From positions 1 to 37,149 of the forward strand of contig JAISRI010000213.1 of NCBI GenBank assembly GCA_031273735.1: 37,149 nucleotides of DNA, in the 5' to 3' direction. This document shows, piece after piece, positions 14,427 through 22,159 of the stretch (its first letter is position 1; the number at the start of each line of letters is the position of its first letter). The translations under genes and the position numbers were made by a program. The stretch is from Helicobacteraceae bacterium. Lineage in GTDB: Bacteria; Campylobacterota; Campylobacteria; Campylobacterales; SZUA-545. The notes under the pieces were generated by a model. It had not been told where the DNA came from, did no database searches, and saw only the letters and a program-made list of their open reading frames with translations.

Positions 14427-14822
14427 ATGGCTTTAATTAAACGCGCCGGATTTTGGGCTAGATTTACCGCGTCAATCGTCGATATTTTTATGATCGTCGT
14501 TCCGCTTACTTTCGTTATCCACCAAACGATCGGCTTTGAAGAAAAGCCGCTGATCGCGTGGCTTGCGCTCGTTGCGGCTTACGGCGCGATCGTTCTTTGG
14601 TTCTGGACGCGCAAAGGCTACACGCCCGGCAAAAAATATATGCGCCTGATCGTTTTAAGCGAAAAAACGAATAAAACAATCTATTTTCCGCAAGCCTGCT
14701 GGCGTTTTATTTGCGAATGCGTTAGTTTTTTTAGCGTGATCGGCGTTTTGCTTCCCGCTTTTCGCAAGGATAAAAAAACGCTCCACGATCTACTTAGCGC
14801 CTCTTACGTCGCCCGTTTGTAG
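14427..14822 (+). CDS. RDD-family membrane protein
   Basis: With the ATG at 14427 the product is 131 residues and opens 'MALIKRAGFWARFTASIVDIFMI', the Arg-Asp-Asp signature region of RDD proteins (Arg in RAGFWAR, Asp in SIVD). Three membrane spans are visible (about 16-34, 45-63 and 97-113), with 'RKGYTPGKKYMRLIVLS' between the second and third, which is the other conserved RDD element. The frame can be extended 23 codons to a TTG at 14358, but those residues are not RDD-like. RDD proteins have unclear roles; some are Na+/H+ antiporters. It is 92 bases downstream of truB and ends two bases from the convergent regulator gene. Confidence 0.8.
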   Translation: MALIKRAGFWARFTASIVDIFMIVVPLTFVIHQTIGFEEKPLIAWLALVAAYGAIVLWFWTRKGYTPGKKYMRLIVLSEKTNKTIYFPQACWRFICECVSFFSVIGVLLPAFRKDKKTLHDLLSASYVARL

Positions 14823-14824
14823 GT

Positions 14825-15205
14825 CTATATGCGAAACTCCTGCTGCGCCCTTTTGCAACGCAACAGCGATTCTTTGATATTGCGGATCATACTTGCCGAC
14901 GCATAGGGCAGAAGACTCATAATCTCGCGCCCTTCCTTACTAAGGGCGGTATCGACGCCAAAAGAGTTTTCCACCTCCTCGCTAAACAGCTCGTTCTCAT
15001 TGACTCCAAGAACCCGCGCTATGTATGGGATTAGCTCCACCCTAAGCTCTCTAGCGCCGTTAAGATAGTGGTAAATGCTGGATCTGGAAGGCGTTTCGCC
15101 GGTGCTGTTTAGACGCGGTTCTAGCTCCATAAGCGCCTGCGCAAACTGCGACTTGCTTATGCCCCGATCGGCTATCAGCGCGTTGATTTTATCGACGACG
15201 TTCAT
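14825..15205 (-). CDS. XRE/Cro-CI-like helix-turn-helix regulator
   Basis: A 126-residue protein whose N-terminal 70 residues look like an XRE DNA-binding domain: 'MNVVDKINALIADRGISKSQFAQAL', an inserted loop 'MELEPRLNSTGETPSRSS', then 'IYHYLNGARELRVELIPYIARVLGV' and 'NENELFSEE'. This loop-containing XRE subtype occurs in Campylobacterota. The C-terminal half is helical and may dimerise. It is divergent from the small-protein cassette starting at 15309, with a perfect palindrome (15269-15282) between them, so autoregulation and control of the cassette is likely. No strong ribosome site precedes the ATG. Confidence 0.75.
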   Translation of the reverse strand: MNVVDKINALIADRGISKSQFAQALMELEPRLNSTGETPSRSSIYHYLNGARELRVELIPYIARVLGVNENELFSEEVENSFGVDTALSKEGREIMSLLPYASASMIRNIKESLLRCKRAQQEFRI

Positions 15206-15268
15206 AACAATGCGTATCCAAGATGTTAAAAATTATCCAAATTATCAGCAATGTTTAAGGTCAAGAAG

Positions 15269-15282
15269 TGTATACTTATACA
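15269..15282. promoter_or_regulatory. Candidate operator and -10 region between the XRE regulator and the small-protein cassette
   Basis: TGTATA-CT-TATACA is a perfect 6-bp inverted repeat. It contains TATACT (15271-15276), a good -10 box for the rightward cassette. It also lies between two direct copies of CAAGAAGT (15262-15269 and 15281-15288). A repressor bound here would block the rightward promoter. Assignment to the adjacent XRE protein is inference. Confidence 0.5.
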
Positions 15283-15308
15283 AGAAGTATTCAAAGGGGG
15301 AGAGCAAA

Positions 15309-15371
15309 GTGGCGGAAAAACAAAGAGCGGACGCGATAGACGCGTCATTTGACGGAAAGTGGCGACGATGA
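15309..15371 (+). CDS. Very small protein (20 residues), first gene of the cassette
   Basis: A GTG start at 15309 follows a strong GGGGGAG site by six bases. The product begins Met-Ala-Glu-Lys-Gln-Arg and ends Gly-Lys-Trp-Arg-Arg. Its TGA overlaps the ATG of the next gene (ATGA at 15368-15371), which argues that it is translated, either as a leader peptide for coupling or as a functional micro-protein. No family is recognisable. Confidence 0.5.
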   Translation: MAEKQRADAIDASFDGKWRR

Positions 15372-15550
15372 GCGTTATTGAAAAAGCGTCGGTCGTCGGT
15401 TTTTGGTTTGGTTTAGCCATGACGTTACTTGCGTTTATAAATTCACGCAACTTGATAGAGTCTCTTTTGGCAGGCTTTGTGTTTTTTATAGTCATAACGG
15501 TTATAGCCGCCATTATATTGGCGATCAAAAACGCGTTCGAGCAAACGTAA
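15368..15550 (+). CDS. Small membrane protein with two spans (60 residues)
   Basis: The ATG at 15368 overlaps the previous stop. The product has two hydrophobic helices (about residues 10-26 and 33-54) joined by a polar 'INSRNLIES' turn, and a short C-terminal 'KNAFEQT'. The frame could start at GTG 15359, but coupling favours 15368. It looks like a small holin-like or toxin-like membrane protein, though no family is recognised. Confidence 0.55.
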   Translation: MSVIEKASVVGFWFGLAMTLLAFINSRNLIESLLAGFVFFIVITVIAAIILAIKNAFEQT

Positions 15551-15568
15551 CTAAACAAGGGGTGCGCG

Positions 15569-15652
15569 GTGGAATGGCTAGGAATAATATTTGTGATGGC
15601 GATCGCGGCGCTTTTGATGCGCAAGGGAATAAGCGCATTTCGAGATGAATGA
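15569..15652 (+). CDS. Very small single-span membrane protein (27 residues)
   Basis: GTG at 15569 follows AAGGGG by six bases. The product has one hydrophobic helix ('WLGIIFVMAIAALLM') followed by a basic and acidic tail (Arg-Lys-Gly...Arg-Asp-Glu). It is 18 bases downstream of the two-span protein on the same strand. Size and topology resemble small membrane proteins of type I toxin or stress type, but no homology is claimed. Confidence 0.45.
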   Translation: MEWLGIIFVMAIAALLMRKGISAFRDE

Positions 15653-15722
15653 TATTAGCCATTGAGTTTTGGAGGTTGCAAAACTCAACTTGATATGCCA
15701 ATACAGAAAGGAAAATAAGGCA

Positions 15723-15950
15723 ATGGCAAAGCTATTTAAGATAGCGTTTATTGTGGGCTTGTTGGCGCTAAACGCTCTCATTCCGCAAGGCTTAAACGCG
15801 CAAACTCAAGCCGAGTTTAGCTACAACAAAGGTATGGCGCATTTAAGCGGAAACGGAGCGCCATTTAGCCACTATAAAGCGTTGGAATGTTTCAAAGAGG
15901 CGTGCAACTTAGGTTCGCAAAAAGGTTGCGGCGCCTATGGGGAAAGATGA
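15723..15950 (+). CDS. Exported protein with one Sel1-like repeat (75 residues)
   Basis: The ATG at 15723 gives a clean signal peptide (MAKLFKIAFIVGLLALNALI..., cut near Asn-Ala-Gln). The rest is a single Sel1-like repeat: 'FSYNKGMAHLSGNGAPFSHYKALECFKEACNLGSQKGCGAYGE', with the Cys pair and 'KACxxG...GC' pattern of Helicobacter Hcp (beta-lactamase-like cysteine-rich) proteins. One repeat is too few for the usual Hcp superhelix, so this is a truncated or minimal form. The TGA overlaps the next ATG (15947-15950). Confidence 0.65.
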   Translation: MAKLFKIAFIVGLLALNALIPQGLNAQTQAEFSYNKGMAHLSGNGAPFSHYKALECFKEACNLGSQKGCGAYGER

Positions 15951-16051
15951 AAATGATCGGTAAAGCGTTTATCGTTTTGGTTTTATCGGCGGCTTTCGCG
16001 CTTGATTGCGATAGCTTGATATGGGCAAACCTAATTTTGGAGGATAGGTAA
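15947..16051 (+). CDS. Signal-peptide-only remnant or micro-protein (34 residues)
   Basis: Opens with Met-Lys-Met-Ile-Gly-Lys-Ala-Phe-Ile-Val and a hydrophobic stretch. The DNA GATCGGTAAAGCGTTTATCG is identical to the start of the TPR gene at 17260, and the two share most of the first 20 codons before diverging at 'ALDCDSLIW'. It is coupled to the gene before (ATGA) and abuts the next (stop 16049-16051, next GTG 16052). I read it as the 5' end left from a duplicated TPR/Sel1 gene, still open and perhaps translated. Confidence 0.5.
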   Translation: MKMIGKAFIVLVLSAAFALDCDSLIWANLILEDR

Positions 16052-16426
16052 GTGGAGGTAGAAGATTTTGTTAAAGCGTTTTTTGGGATTGCGGTTTTTA
16101 CTCTTTTGATATACCTTCCCATTCGTAACAACGACAACATACCCCAATCTTTTCCCAACGCTCTAAAAAGCGATCGACAGATAAAGAAAGAAGAGCAAAA
16201 ATGGAGAAACGATTTACAGCAAATGGGAAGAGCAAACGCTAAATACTACTTCGATCAAGGTATGGCGCACTATACGGGAAAAGGCGCTATATTGAGTCAC
16301 GAAAAAGCGTTGGATAGCTTTGAGAGTGCGTGCAATATAGGTTTGCAAGAGGGCTGCAACGCCTATAACAAATTGATTAGATGTAAAAATGATTATTCTG
16401 GTTGCGGACGCAATTGGATTTATTGA
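16052..16426 (+). CDS. Membrane-anchored protein with one Sel1-like repeat (124 residues)
   Basis: GTG at 16052 lies eight bases after GGAGG. Residues about 8-24 are a membrane anchor ('FFGIAVFTLLIYLP'), followed by a polar linker and one Sel1-like repeat ('AKYYFDQGMAHYTGKGAILSHEKALDSFESACNIGLQEGCNAY'), closely similar to that of the gene at 15723 (GMAH, G-x-G-A, S-H-x-K-A-L, ACN-x-G). An extra Cys pair lies near the end ('RCKNDYSGCG'). Probably faces the periplasm. Role unknown. Confidence 0.65.
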   Translation: MEVEDFVKAFFGIAVFTLLIYLPIRNNDNIPQSFPNALKSDRQIKKEEQKWRNDLQQMGRANAKYYFDQGMAHYTGKGAILSHEKALDSFESACNIGLQEGCNAYNKLIRCKNDYSGCGRNWIY

Positions 16427-16452
16427 ATGCCTAAATAGAAAAGGAGAAAAAG

Positions 16453-17076
16453 GTGAGGTTTATTGTTCGAGCGTTTATCGCTTTGGTTTTAACGGCGGTT
16501 TTTGCTTATGCGGATAGCGTCGATAAAGGAATTGCGGCTTTTGAAAACGGTAATTTGCAAGAGGCAGTTAAACAATTTTCGATCGCCATCAAAGAAAATC
16601 CAAAAAGGGACGCCGCTTATGTTTTGCGCGGATTGGCTTACGGTAGTTTAGGCGATTATTCCAAAGCGATTGCCGATTTCACCCAAGCGATTAAGCTCGA
16701 TCCGAACGATGCCGGCGCATATAGGATGCGCGGGTTTATTTATCTAAAATTCGAAGACAACGCTAAAGCGCTAAGCGATTTTTCTAGGGCGATAAGAATC
16801 AATCCAAACGATGCGGTGTCATACAGTATGCGCGCTGTCATATTTAATCTTTCCGGCGACTTTCAGTCTGCAATGCAGGACGCTCGTAAAGCGTGCGATC
16901 TTGGCGACTGCGAAGGACTGTTGCTTATTCAAAAGAATCAACCTAAAAGCCAGCAAGCTAAACGCGAGGAGTTTTGTTGGAATATGCTTACGCACGGACA
17001 AAACTTAAGCGGAGGAGCATACGAAGAATATATGAAAACAGTAGAAAAAATGGGTTGTTTGAATCCATATCGGTAA
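16453..17076 (+). CDS. Exported TPR protein (207 residues)
   Basis: A signal peptide (MRFIVRAFIALVLTAVFAYA, cut before Asp-Ser) is followed by four TPR units at about residues 23-56, 57-90, 91-124 and 125-152 ('GLAYGSLGDYSKAIADFTQAIKLDPN' is typical). The last merges into the 'ARKACDLGDC' motif, which looks like a Sel1 half-repeat. The 50-residue C-terminus with two Cys is unique to this copy. GTG start with AAAGGAG six bases upstream. TPRs bind peptides or proteins; this one acts in the periplasm. Paralogous to 17260-17763. Confidence 0.8.
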   Translation: MRFIVRAFIALVLTAVFAYADSVDKGIAAFENGNLQEAVKQFSIAIKENPKRDAAYVLRGLAYGSLGDYSKAIADFTQAIKLDPNDAGAYRMRGFIYLKFEDNAKALSDFSRAIRINPNDAVSYSMRAVIFNLSGDFQSAMQDARKACDLGDCEGLLLIQKNQPKSQQAKREEFCWNMLTHGQNLSGGAYEEYMKTVEKMGCLNPYR

Positions 17077-17117
17077 CGCCATTATTTATGCGTCGTTAAA
17101 ACTATAAAAGAGTAACG

Positions 17118-17197
17118 AAAAACGCAAGAAAGCGTGCGAACTAGGCGATTGCCGTGTATTACAATTTCTAGGCGAAAATAAGTTGATTCGCGACTGA
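17118..17197 (+). pseudogene. Fragment of a TPR paralogue (3' end only)
   Basis: From 17123 the codons read Arg-Lys-Lys-Ala-Cys-Glu-Leu-Gly-Asp-Cys...Gly-Glu-Asn-Lys-Leu-Ile-Arg-Asp-stop, nearly the same as the last 23 codons of the gene at 17260. There is no start or body attached. It is what remains of a lost tandem copy between the two intact TPR genes. Confidence 0.75.
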
Positions 17198-17259
17198 AAT
17201 TGTAAGTAACGATCTATCTTTGCTATATGTAAAACAATGTAAATAAAGAAAGGATAAAA

Positions 17260-17763
17260 ATGAGAACGATCGGTAAAGCGTTTATCGCTTTGGCTTTAAC
17301 GGCGGCTTTTGCTTATGCGGATAGCGCTGATAAAGGAATTGCGGCTTTTGAAAGCGGTAATTTTCAAGAGGCGGTTAAACAATTTTCGATTGCCATCAAA
17401 GAAAATCCAAAAAGCGCGTTCGCTTATGGTTTGCGCGGACATACCTACAATGAATTAGGCGATTACTCCAAATCGATCGCTGATTATACGCAAGCGATTA
17501 AGATCGATCCGAACCACGCAATGGCTTACAATAATCGCGGGAACGCTTACAGTATGTTAGGCGATTACGGCAAAGCGATCGTCGATTGGACGCAAGCGAT
17601 TAAAATAAATCCAAACCACGTCAAAGCTTACTATAATCGCGGACGCGCTTATGGCAAATTAGGCGATCTGAAAAATGCGACAAAAGACGCGAGAAAAGCG
17701 TGCGAACTAGGCGAATGCGGTATGTTGCAAATTCTAGGCAAAAATAAACTAATTCGCGATTGA
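17260..17763 (+). CDS. Exported TPR protein (167 residues)
   Basis: A signal peptide (MRTIGKAFIALALTAAFAYA) is followed by four TPR units ('GIAAFESGNFQEAVKQFSIA', 'GHTYNELGDYSKSIADYTQA', 'GNAYSMLGDYGKAIVDWTQA', 'GRAYGKLGDLKNATKDARKA') and the tail 'CELGECGMLQILGKNKLIRD'. The first TPR is almost identical to that of the gene at 16453, so they are recent duplicates. AAAGG lies seven bases before the ATG. Probably a periplasmic adaptor; no enzyme domain is present. Confidence 0.82.
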   Translation: MRTIGKAFIALALTAAFAYADSADKGIAAFESGNFQEAVKQFSIAIKENPKSAFAYGLRGHTYNELGDYSKSIADYTQAIKIDPNHAMAYNNRGNAYSMLGDYGKAIVDWTQAIKINPNHVKAYYNRGRAYGKLGDLKNATKDARKACELGECGMLQILGKNKLIRD

Positions 17764-17818
17764 AATTATAAGTTGCAATCTGTTGTTTTGTTATAGGTAA
17801 ATCTGTCGTATTCGGTCA

Positions 17819-17889
17819 TTCCTGTCCAAGTCAATCATTTCGTTGACGCTTTCTCTTCGCTTCAACGAAATGATTGACTTGGACAGGAA
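17819..17889. repeat. Perfect 28-bp inverted repeat with 15-base loop
   Basis: Left arm 17819-17846 (TTCCTGTCCAAGTCAATCAT...) and right arm 17862-17889 are exact reverse complements; one more mismatch allows extension to 31 bp. The loop is CGCTTTCTCTTCGCT. It lies in the 227-base gap between the convergent TPR and gspE genes. It has no U-tract and does not resemble the dRS3-like family of this window. Confidence 0.9.
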
Positions 17890-17990
17890 GGACTAAGCGT
17901 GGCGGATTTGTTGAAAATGCGCGTATTTTGCGATCGATTCTTGCTTTTATCCTTTAGGCTGAAAACGAGCGAGTTTTCGGAATTTGTTAA

Positions 17991-19535
17991 TTATTTAGAT
18001 TTAATGCCAATTCTGATCGCTTCGTCCATACTTGTTACTCCTTCGGCTACGAGGGAGATAAGCTGATGTTGCAAAGTCCGCATGCCTTTTTTAATAGCTA
18101 GATCGCGAATCGCGTGTTCTTCGATCGTCTCTTTGAAAAGCGCAATCGCTTCGTCGTCGGGAATAAACAGCTCGCCAATCGCCCTTCTGCCTTTGTAGCC
18201 CGTATGGTTGCATTCGGGGCAGCCGCCCGCTTTGTAGATTTTGGTTCCGCGTTTTATGCCAAACTCCGTTTCGTAACTTTCGGCTAACTCGTCTTCGATC
18301 TTGCATTTTTCGCATAACTTCCGCGCTAATCGCTGCGCCAAAACTCCCAAAAGCGACGAACTGACCAAAAACCGTTCTACGCCCATATCGACAAGCCGCG
18401 TGATCGCGCCCGTAGAGGTATTGGTGTGCAAAGTGGAAAAGACAAGGTGTCCCGTCAAAGCGGCTTGAATGGCAATCGACGCCGTTTCGCCGTCGCGTAT
18501 TTCGCCGATCATCACCACGTCGGGATCTTGACGCAAGATTGATCTTAAGCCCGCCGCGAAAGTAAGCCCCACTTTGGCGTTTGCTTGAACCTGATTGATA
18601 TTGTCCGCTTTGTATTCTACGGGGTCTTCCACGGTGATCACATTCTTTTGCGGCGTGGCGATCTGTTGCAAAAAACTATGAAGCGTGGTAGATTTGCCGC
18701 TTCCCGTAGGTCCTGTAACGAGAATGATCCCGTGCGAGTGTTCCAGTAGCGCCGCTAAACGCGCGATCAAGCTCGGCTCGAAGCCAAGCTGTTGCAGATG
18801 GGGAATCTCCGCGCTCTCCATCAATATCCGCATAACGACGCGTTCGCCGTAGTATGTCGGCAACACGGAAACGCGAATATCCAAAGCGCGTTTGGCGATA
18901 TTAACCTGCGTGCGCCCGTCTTGAGCCAGGCGCTTTTCGGATATATCGAGGTTGCTTATGACCTTTATGCGGCTGATCACAAGATTGATAATGCGTAGAT
19001 CCAGATCGACGTATTTAACCAAAGCGCCGTCGATCCTAAAGCGCACTTCGCCTTTGCGTTCGTGCGCTTCGATGTGAATGTCGCTTGCGCCCTTTTTGAT
19101 AGCCTGATAAAAGAGCGCGTTGACAAAACGAATAATTGGGGCGGCTTCCTCGCTGTTAAGCAGATCGGCTTTGTTGCGCAAAAACTCGGCTAGGCTAAAG
19201 CCCTCTTCCTCTTCGGCGACCTCGTTTATGCGATTGTCCGCGCCGCCGATCGCGCTTAACTCCTTATCCGTGCGTTGTTCTAAAAAGCGATTATAGAGGC
19301 GATCGAAGCTCTCTTGATCAAGCAGGTAAATCGGCGCTTCGGGCGCGTATTTACTAAGAAAGCCTAGCGATTCCGCCAAATATGGTTCGCCAAGACAGAT
19401 CGCGACTTCGCCGCCGACCTTCGCAAAAAGCGCGTAGTATTTTAGCGCCAGCGCGGAGTCGATCCCCTCGAAAGAGGAGGGCTCTAAATCGTGGCGGCTA
19501 AGTCTTTGAAACTCAACGTTTGCGGCTATCGACAT
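17991..19535 (-). CDS. gspE: Type II secretion/type IV pilus assembly ATPase
   Basis: A 514-residue cytoplasmic ATPase that powers pseudopilus assembly. It has the Walker A 'GPTGSGKST' (275-283, Lys281), the Asp box 'TVEDPVEYK', Walker B 'DVVMIGEIRD' and the His box 'TGHLVFSTLHTN' (361-372). The zinc tetracysteine (Cys408, Cys411, Cys439, Cys442) marks GspE/PilB rather than PilT. The N-terminal 130 residues are the N1E-like region, which is divergent here. The ATG at 19533-19535 overlaps the end of gspD by 23 bases. It is the last gene of the operon. Confidence 0.93.
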   Translation of the reverse strand: MSIAANVEFQRLSRHDLEPSSFEGIDSALALKYYALFAKVGGEVAICLGEPYLAESLGFLSKYAPEAPIYLLDQESFDRLYNRFLEQRTDKELSAIGGADNRINEVAEEEEGFSLAEFLRNKADLLNSEEAAPIIRFVNALFYQAIKKGASDIHIEAHERKGEVRFRIDGALVKYVDLDLRIINLVISRIKVISNLDISEKRLAQDGRTQVNIAKRALDIRVSVLPTYYGERVVMRILMESAEIPHLQQLGFEPSLIARLAALLEHSHGIILVTGPTGSGKSTTLHSFLQQIATPQKNVITVEDPVEYKADNINQVQANAKVGLTFAAGLRSILRQDPDVVMIGEIRDGETASIAIQAALTGHLVFSTLHTNTSTGAITRLVDMGVERFLVSSSLLGVLAQRLARKLCEKCKIEDELAESYETEFGIKRGTKIYKAGGCPECNHTGYKGRRAIGELFIPDDEAIALFKETIEEHAIRDLAIKKGMRTLQHQLISLVAEGVTSMDEAIRIGIKSK

Positions 19536-21342
19536 GTTTGATAATCTCTTTGGCGTATTGCAAACGAATCGCTTCCAGTTGGCTTAAACGCGCTCTTAAA
19601 GACGATAGATCCTCGCTTTTTTCCACAATATAGGGCGTTACGATCACGACCAGACTCGTTTTATTGATACCCTCTTGCGTGTTACGAAAGAGATTGCCCA
19701 CAAAGGGGATCGCCGAAACGAACGGCACTTTTGTTTCCGTTTTGATCTCTTCGTTTTTGATCAGCCCGCCCAAAATCACGGGTTCGCCGTCGCTAACGAT
19801 TGCGCTTGTTAAAACGCGCCGTTTGGTCGTCGTGGGTTGCGCGCTTCCATCTACGCCTACGATCCCTTCTAGTTGGGCTTCGATCGTGAGCGCGACTTTT
19901 TTATTGGTCGAAAGGCGCGGTTTGACTTTTAGCGTTAAACCGATGTCCTGACGAGCGTAGTTTCTTGTGGGAATACCCGCGCTTGTCGTCGTTTCCGACG
20001 TTAGAATCGATCGCGTTTCGCCCACGTAAATCGTGGATTCTTTGTTATTGACGCAGAGAATCGACGGTTCGGATAGCACTTCCGCGGCTTGGTTGCTGGT
20101 AAGCAGGTTTAATCCCACGCCCACCGCCAGCGCGGTCGCGCTTTCAACTTTGACGTTGCCGTTTGCGTCGGTTTTTTGCAGTTGGCTTAAAATAGCCCCG
20201 CTCACCGCCGCAGGAACGCTTCCCGTAAGCGAAGCGCCTAAGGTGTATATGCCGTTGCCGCCTACAGCCGCGCCGTCTACGCCGTAGGTTATGCCAATCT
20301 GATCGGCTAGGCTGTCGCTGATTTCGACGATCGTCGCTTGAACATAGACCTGTTGGCGCGGCAGATCGAGAGATTTAATCAGCGCCTTGATCGACGCTAC
20401 GTCTTCGGGCATTCCTACCGCGATTATCACGTTCATCTCTTCGTCGGCGCTAAGGGTGGGTTTTATCTTTTGTTCGGCGGGATTGGCGACGGTTTTATCT
20501 AAAACGCCGGTAAGGATTTTGACAAGCGCGGTCGCTTCGGAGTTTTGCAGAAATATAACCTCCGCCGAAGGCGTGGCTTTGTTGTTTTCCACGTCGAGGC
20601 GATTGATAATCGATTTAATCATAGCGATATGCTTCGGTCTGCCCGTAACGAGGATCGCGTTGGAAGCGTCGTCTTTTAGGATTTGAACTTCGTTATCGAC
20701 CACTCGCGGGTTTAACACGCCCTTGACGATCTGTTGCAAAGAGGTTACGATCGACGCGGCTTTGACGTTTTTAAGCGCGATAAACTCGACGGTTAAAGCG
20801 CGTTTATCTACAAGATCGCCGATTACCTGCCGAATCGTGTTGATATTGGACGGATAGTCGCTCACCACCATCGAATTGGACTCTCTCATCGTTACGAGTT
20901 TGGCGGCGGGCGAAAGCAGATGACGGATTTTTTGGACGATAATATCTACGTTCTCCTCTTCGATACGAATCGTCTGCGTTACCATAAGAGAGCCGCTCGC
21001 CGTTCCGCTGACGACGGGGATATTCTCCTGCGCGGCTTCGGCTAAACGCACCACTTTATAGTAGCTTCCTTCCTCGACGAGCGTCAAACCACGCGTGGCT
21101 AAAACGCTCAAGGCAAGCTGCAAAATATCGTCTTTATAAACCTCGCTGGCGCTGATAAAATCGACGTTTCCAGCGACTCGCTGCGCAAGAAGCAGATTTT
21201 TGCCCATAATCCTAGAAGTCATCTTCAAAAACTCTTCGATCGGCAGATCGGTAAAATTTATCTCGACGGTCTGCCGAGCGCTCTGCGGGGGCGCGGCAAA
21301 ACATAGGCAAAATAACGTCAAAACGACGCTAACGAATCTCAT
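19513..21342 (-). CDS. gspD: Type II secretion secretin
   Basis: A 609-residue outer-membrane secretin. A signal peptide (Met-Arg-Phe-Val...Phe-Ala-Ala) is followed by an N0 domain ('INFTDLPIEEFLKMTSRIMGKNLLL'), N1-N3 ring domains with 'NAILVTGRPKHIAMIKSIINRLD', and the secretin core ending 'GEPVILGGLIKNEEIKTETKVPFVSAIPFVGNLFRNT'. The ATG at 21342 is preferred to a TTG two codons upstream. It overlaps gspC (stop at 21329) by 14 bases. It forms the outer gate for type II secretion or DNA uptake. No pilotin gene is in view. Confidence 0.93.
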   Translation of the reverse strand: MRFVSVVLTLFCLCFAAPPQSARQTVEINFTDLPIEEFLKMTSRIMGKNLLLAQRVAGNVDFISASEVYKDDILQLALSVLATRGLTLVEEGSYYKVVRLAEAAQENIPVVSGTASGSLMVTQTIRIEEENVDIIVQKIRHLLSPAAKLVTMRESNSMVVSDYPSNINTIRQVIGDLVDKRALTVEFIALKNVKAASIVTSLQQIVKGVLNPRVVDNEVQILKDDASNAILVTGRPKHIAMIKSIINRLDVENNKATPSAEVIFLQNSEATALVKILTGVLDKTVANPAEQKIKPTLSADEEMNVIIAVGMPEDVASIKALIKSLDLPRQQVYVQATIVEISDSLADQIGITYGVDGAAVGGNGIYTLGASLTGSVPAAVSGAILSQLQKTDANGNVKVESATALAVGVGLNLLTSNQAAEVLSEPSILCVNNKESTIYVGETRSILTSETTTSAGIPTRNYARQDIGLTLKVKPRLSTNKKVALTIEAQLEGIVGVDGSAQPTTTKRRVLTSAIVSDGEPVILGGLIKNEEIKTETKVPFVSAIPFVGNLFRNTQEGINKTSLVVIVTPYIVEKSEDLSSLRARLSQLEAIRLQYAKEIIKHVDSRKR

Positions 21343-22159
21343 AGGCAAGCTCTTTTATTTGGTTATTTCTGATAATCGTCATACGAAAGCTATCCATTTT
21401 ATCGATCTCCGCATAAAGGCGCAGAGCGGCGGCGTATCCGTCCAACTCGATGCCGTTCGCGCTTTTAAGCGCGTCTCCCGCTTGCAAGCCCAATTCGCTA
21501 AAAACCGAGTTTTTCGCCACGAAAGTTACGCGAAACTCTTTAAACTTCCCGTTTTCCGAAATCGGCGCGATTCCAATATTATCCCAAATCAAGCGAGGGT
21601 TTTGGCGGTATTTCGCAAGCTCGTCGCGTCCGACGACGCTTTTTGTTTGCGGCGCGTTGATCGCGCTTTGCGCGGCGCTTCTCGCGCCCGATCCTATCCG
21701 CGCTTCGCGGGTTTTATCCTCGAGGTTTAGCGCGTAGCTTGCCCCGTCTTTTAAAAAGATCGCCTTTTTCGACTCGACCGCGTTAAGCGTGTAGCCCCGC
21801 AGATTTTCGCCTACGCCGACAAAGGTTAGCGTTTTGCCGTCGTCGATAACTACGAAGCCGTTTTTGTCGCCTTCGGCGTAGATCGCCTTTAGCTTTAACC
21901 CGTCGAGCGATAGGGCGATTGGAGTCGAGGCGGTAGCGGAGCCGTTTTGCGCGATTGCCGCGTCGCCGATTCCCAAAGCGCGTTCTAGCGGATAGGAGCG
22001 CGCAAAGTTAAAGGGCGCGGAAAAGGTCTTTTCGATCGAGCTATCGGGCAGAAAAAGTCTTGCGATCGCCGCGGCTAAAGCGAACGAAGCGCAGAGAAAA
22101 CCAAAGGCGGCAAACCTAGTCTGCCACTCTGGAGAAAGCCTGTCAATAATCATACGCAT
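21329..22159 (-). CDS. gspC: GspC-like inner-membrane protein with PDZ domain
   Basis: A 276-residue protein with a cytoplasmic N-terminus, one membrane span (about residues 14-34), a homology region near 80-140 ('LKLKAIYAEGDKNGFVVIDDG', then 'LRGYTLNAVESKKAIFLKDGASYALNL'), a variable linker, and a C-terminal PDZ-like domain ('FRVTFVAKNSVFSELGLQAGDALKSANGIELDG'). GspC links the inner-membrane platform to the secretin and helps choose substrates. ATG at 22159 has AAGGA seven bases upstream; another ATG lies two codons later. It overlaps the gene before by 17 bases. Confidence 0.8.
   Translation of the reverse strand: MRMIIDRLSPEWQTRFAAFGFLCASFALAAAIARLFLPDSSIEKTFSAPFNFARSYPLERALGIGDAAIAQNGSATASTPIALSLDGLKLKAIYAEGDKNGFVVIDDGKTLTFVGVGENLRGYTLNAVESKKAIFLKDGASYALNLEDKTREARIGSGARSAAQSAINAPQTKSVVGRDELAKYRQNPRLIWDNIGIAPISENGKFKEFRVTFVAKNSVFSELGLQAGDALKSANGIELDGYAAALRLYAEIDKMDSFRMTIIRNNQIKELAYEIR

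Noticed and set aside
17819..17889. Simple rho-independent terminator
   Set aside because: The stem is too long and perfect, the loop too large, and no U-tract follows on either strand, so it is listed as an unexplained inverted repeat.
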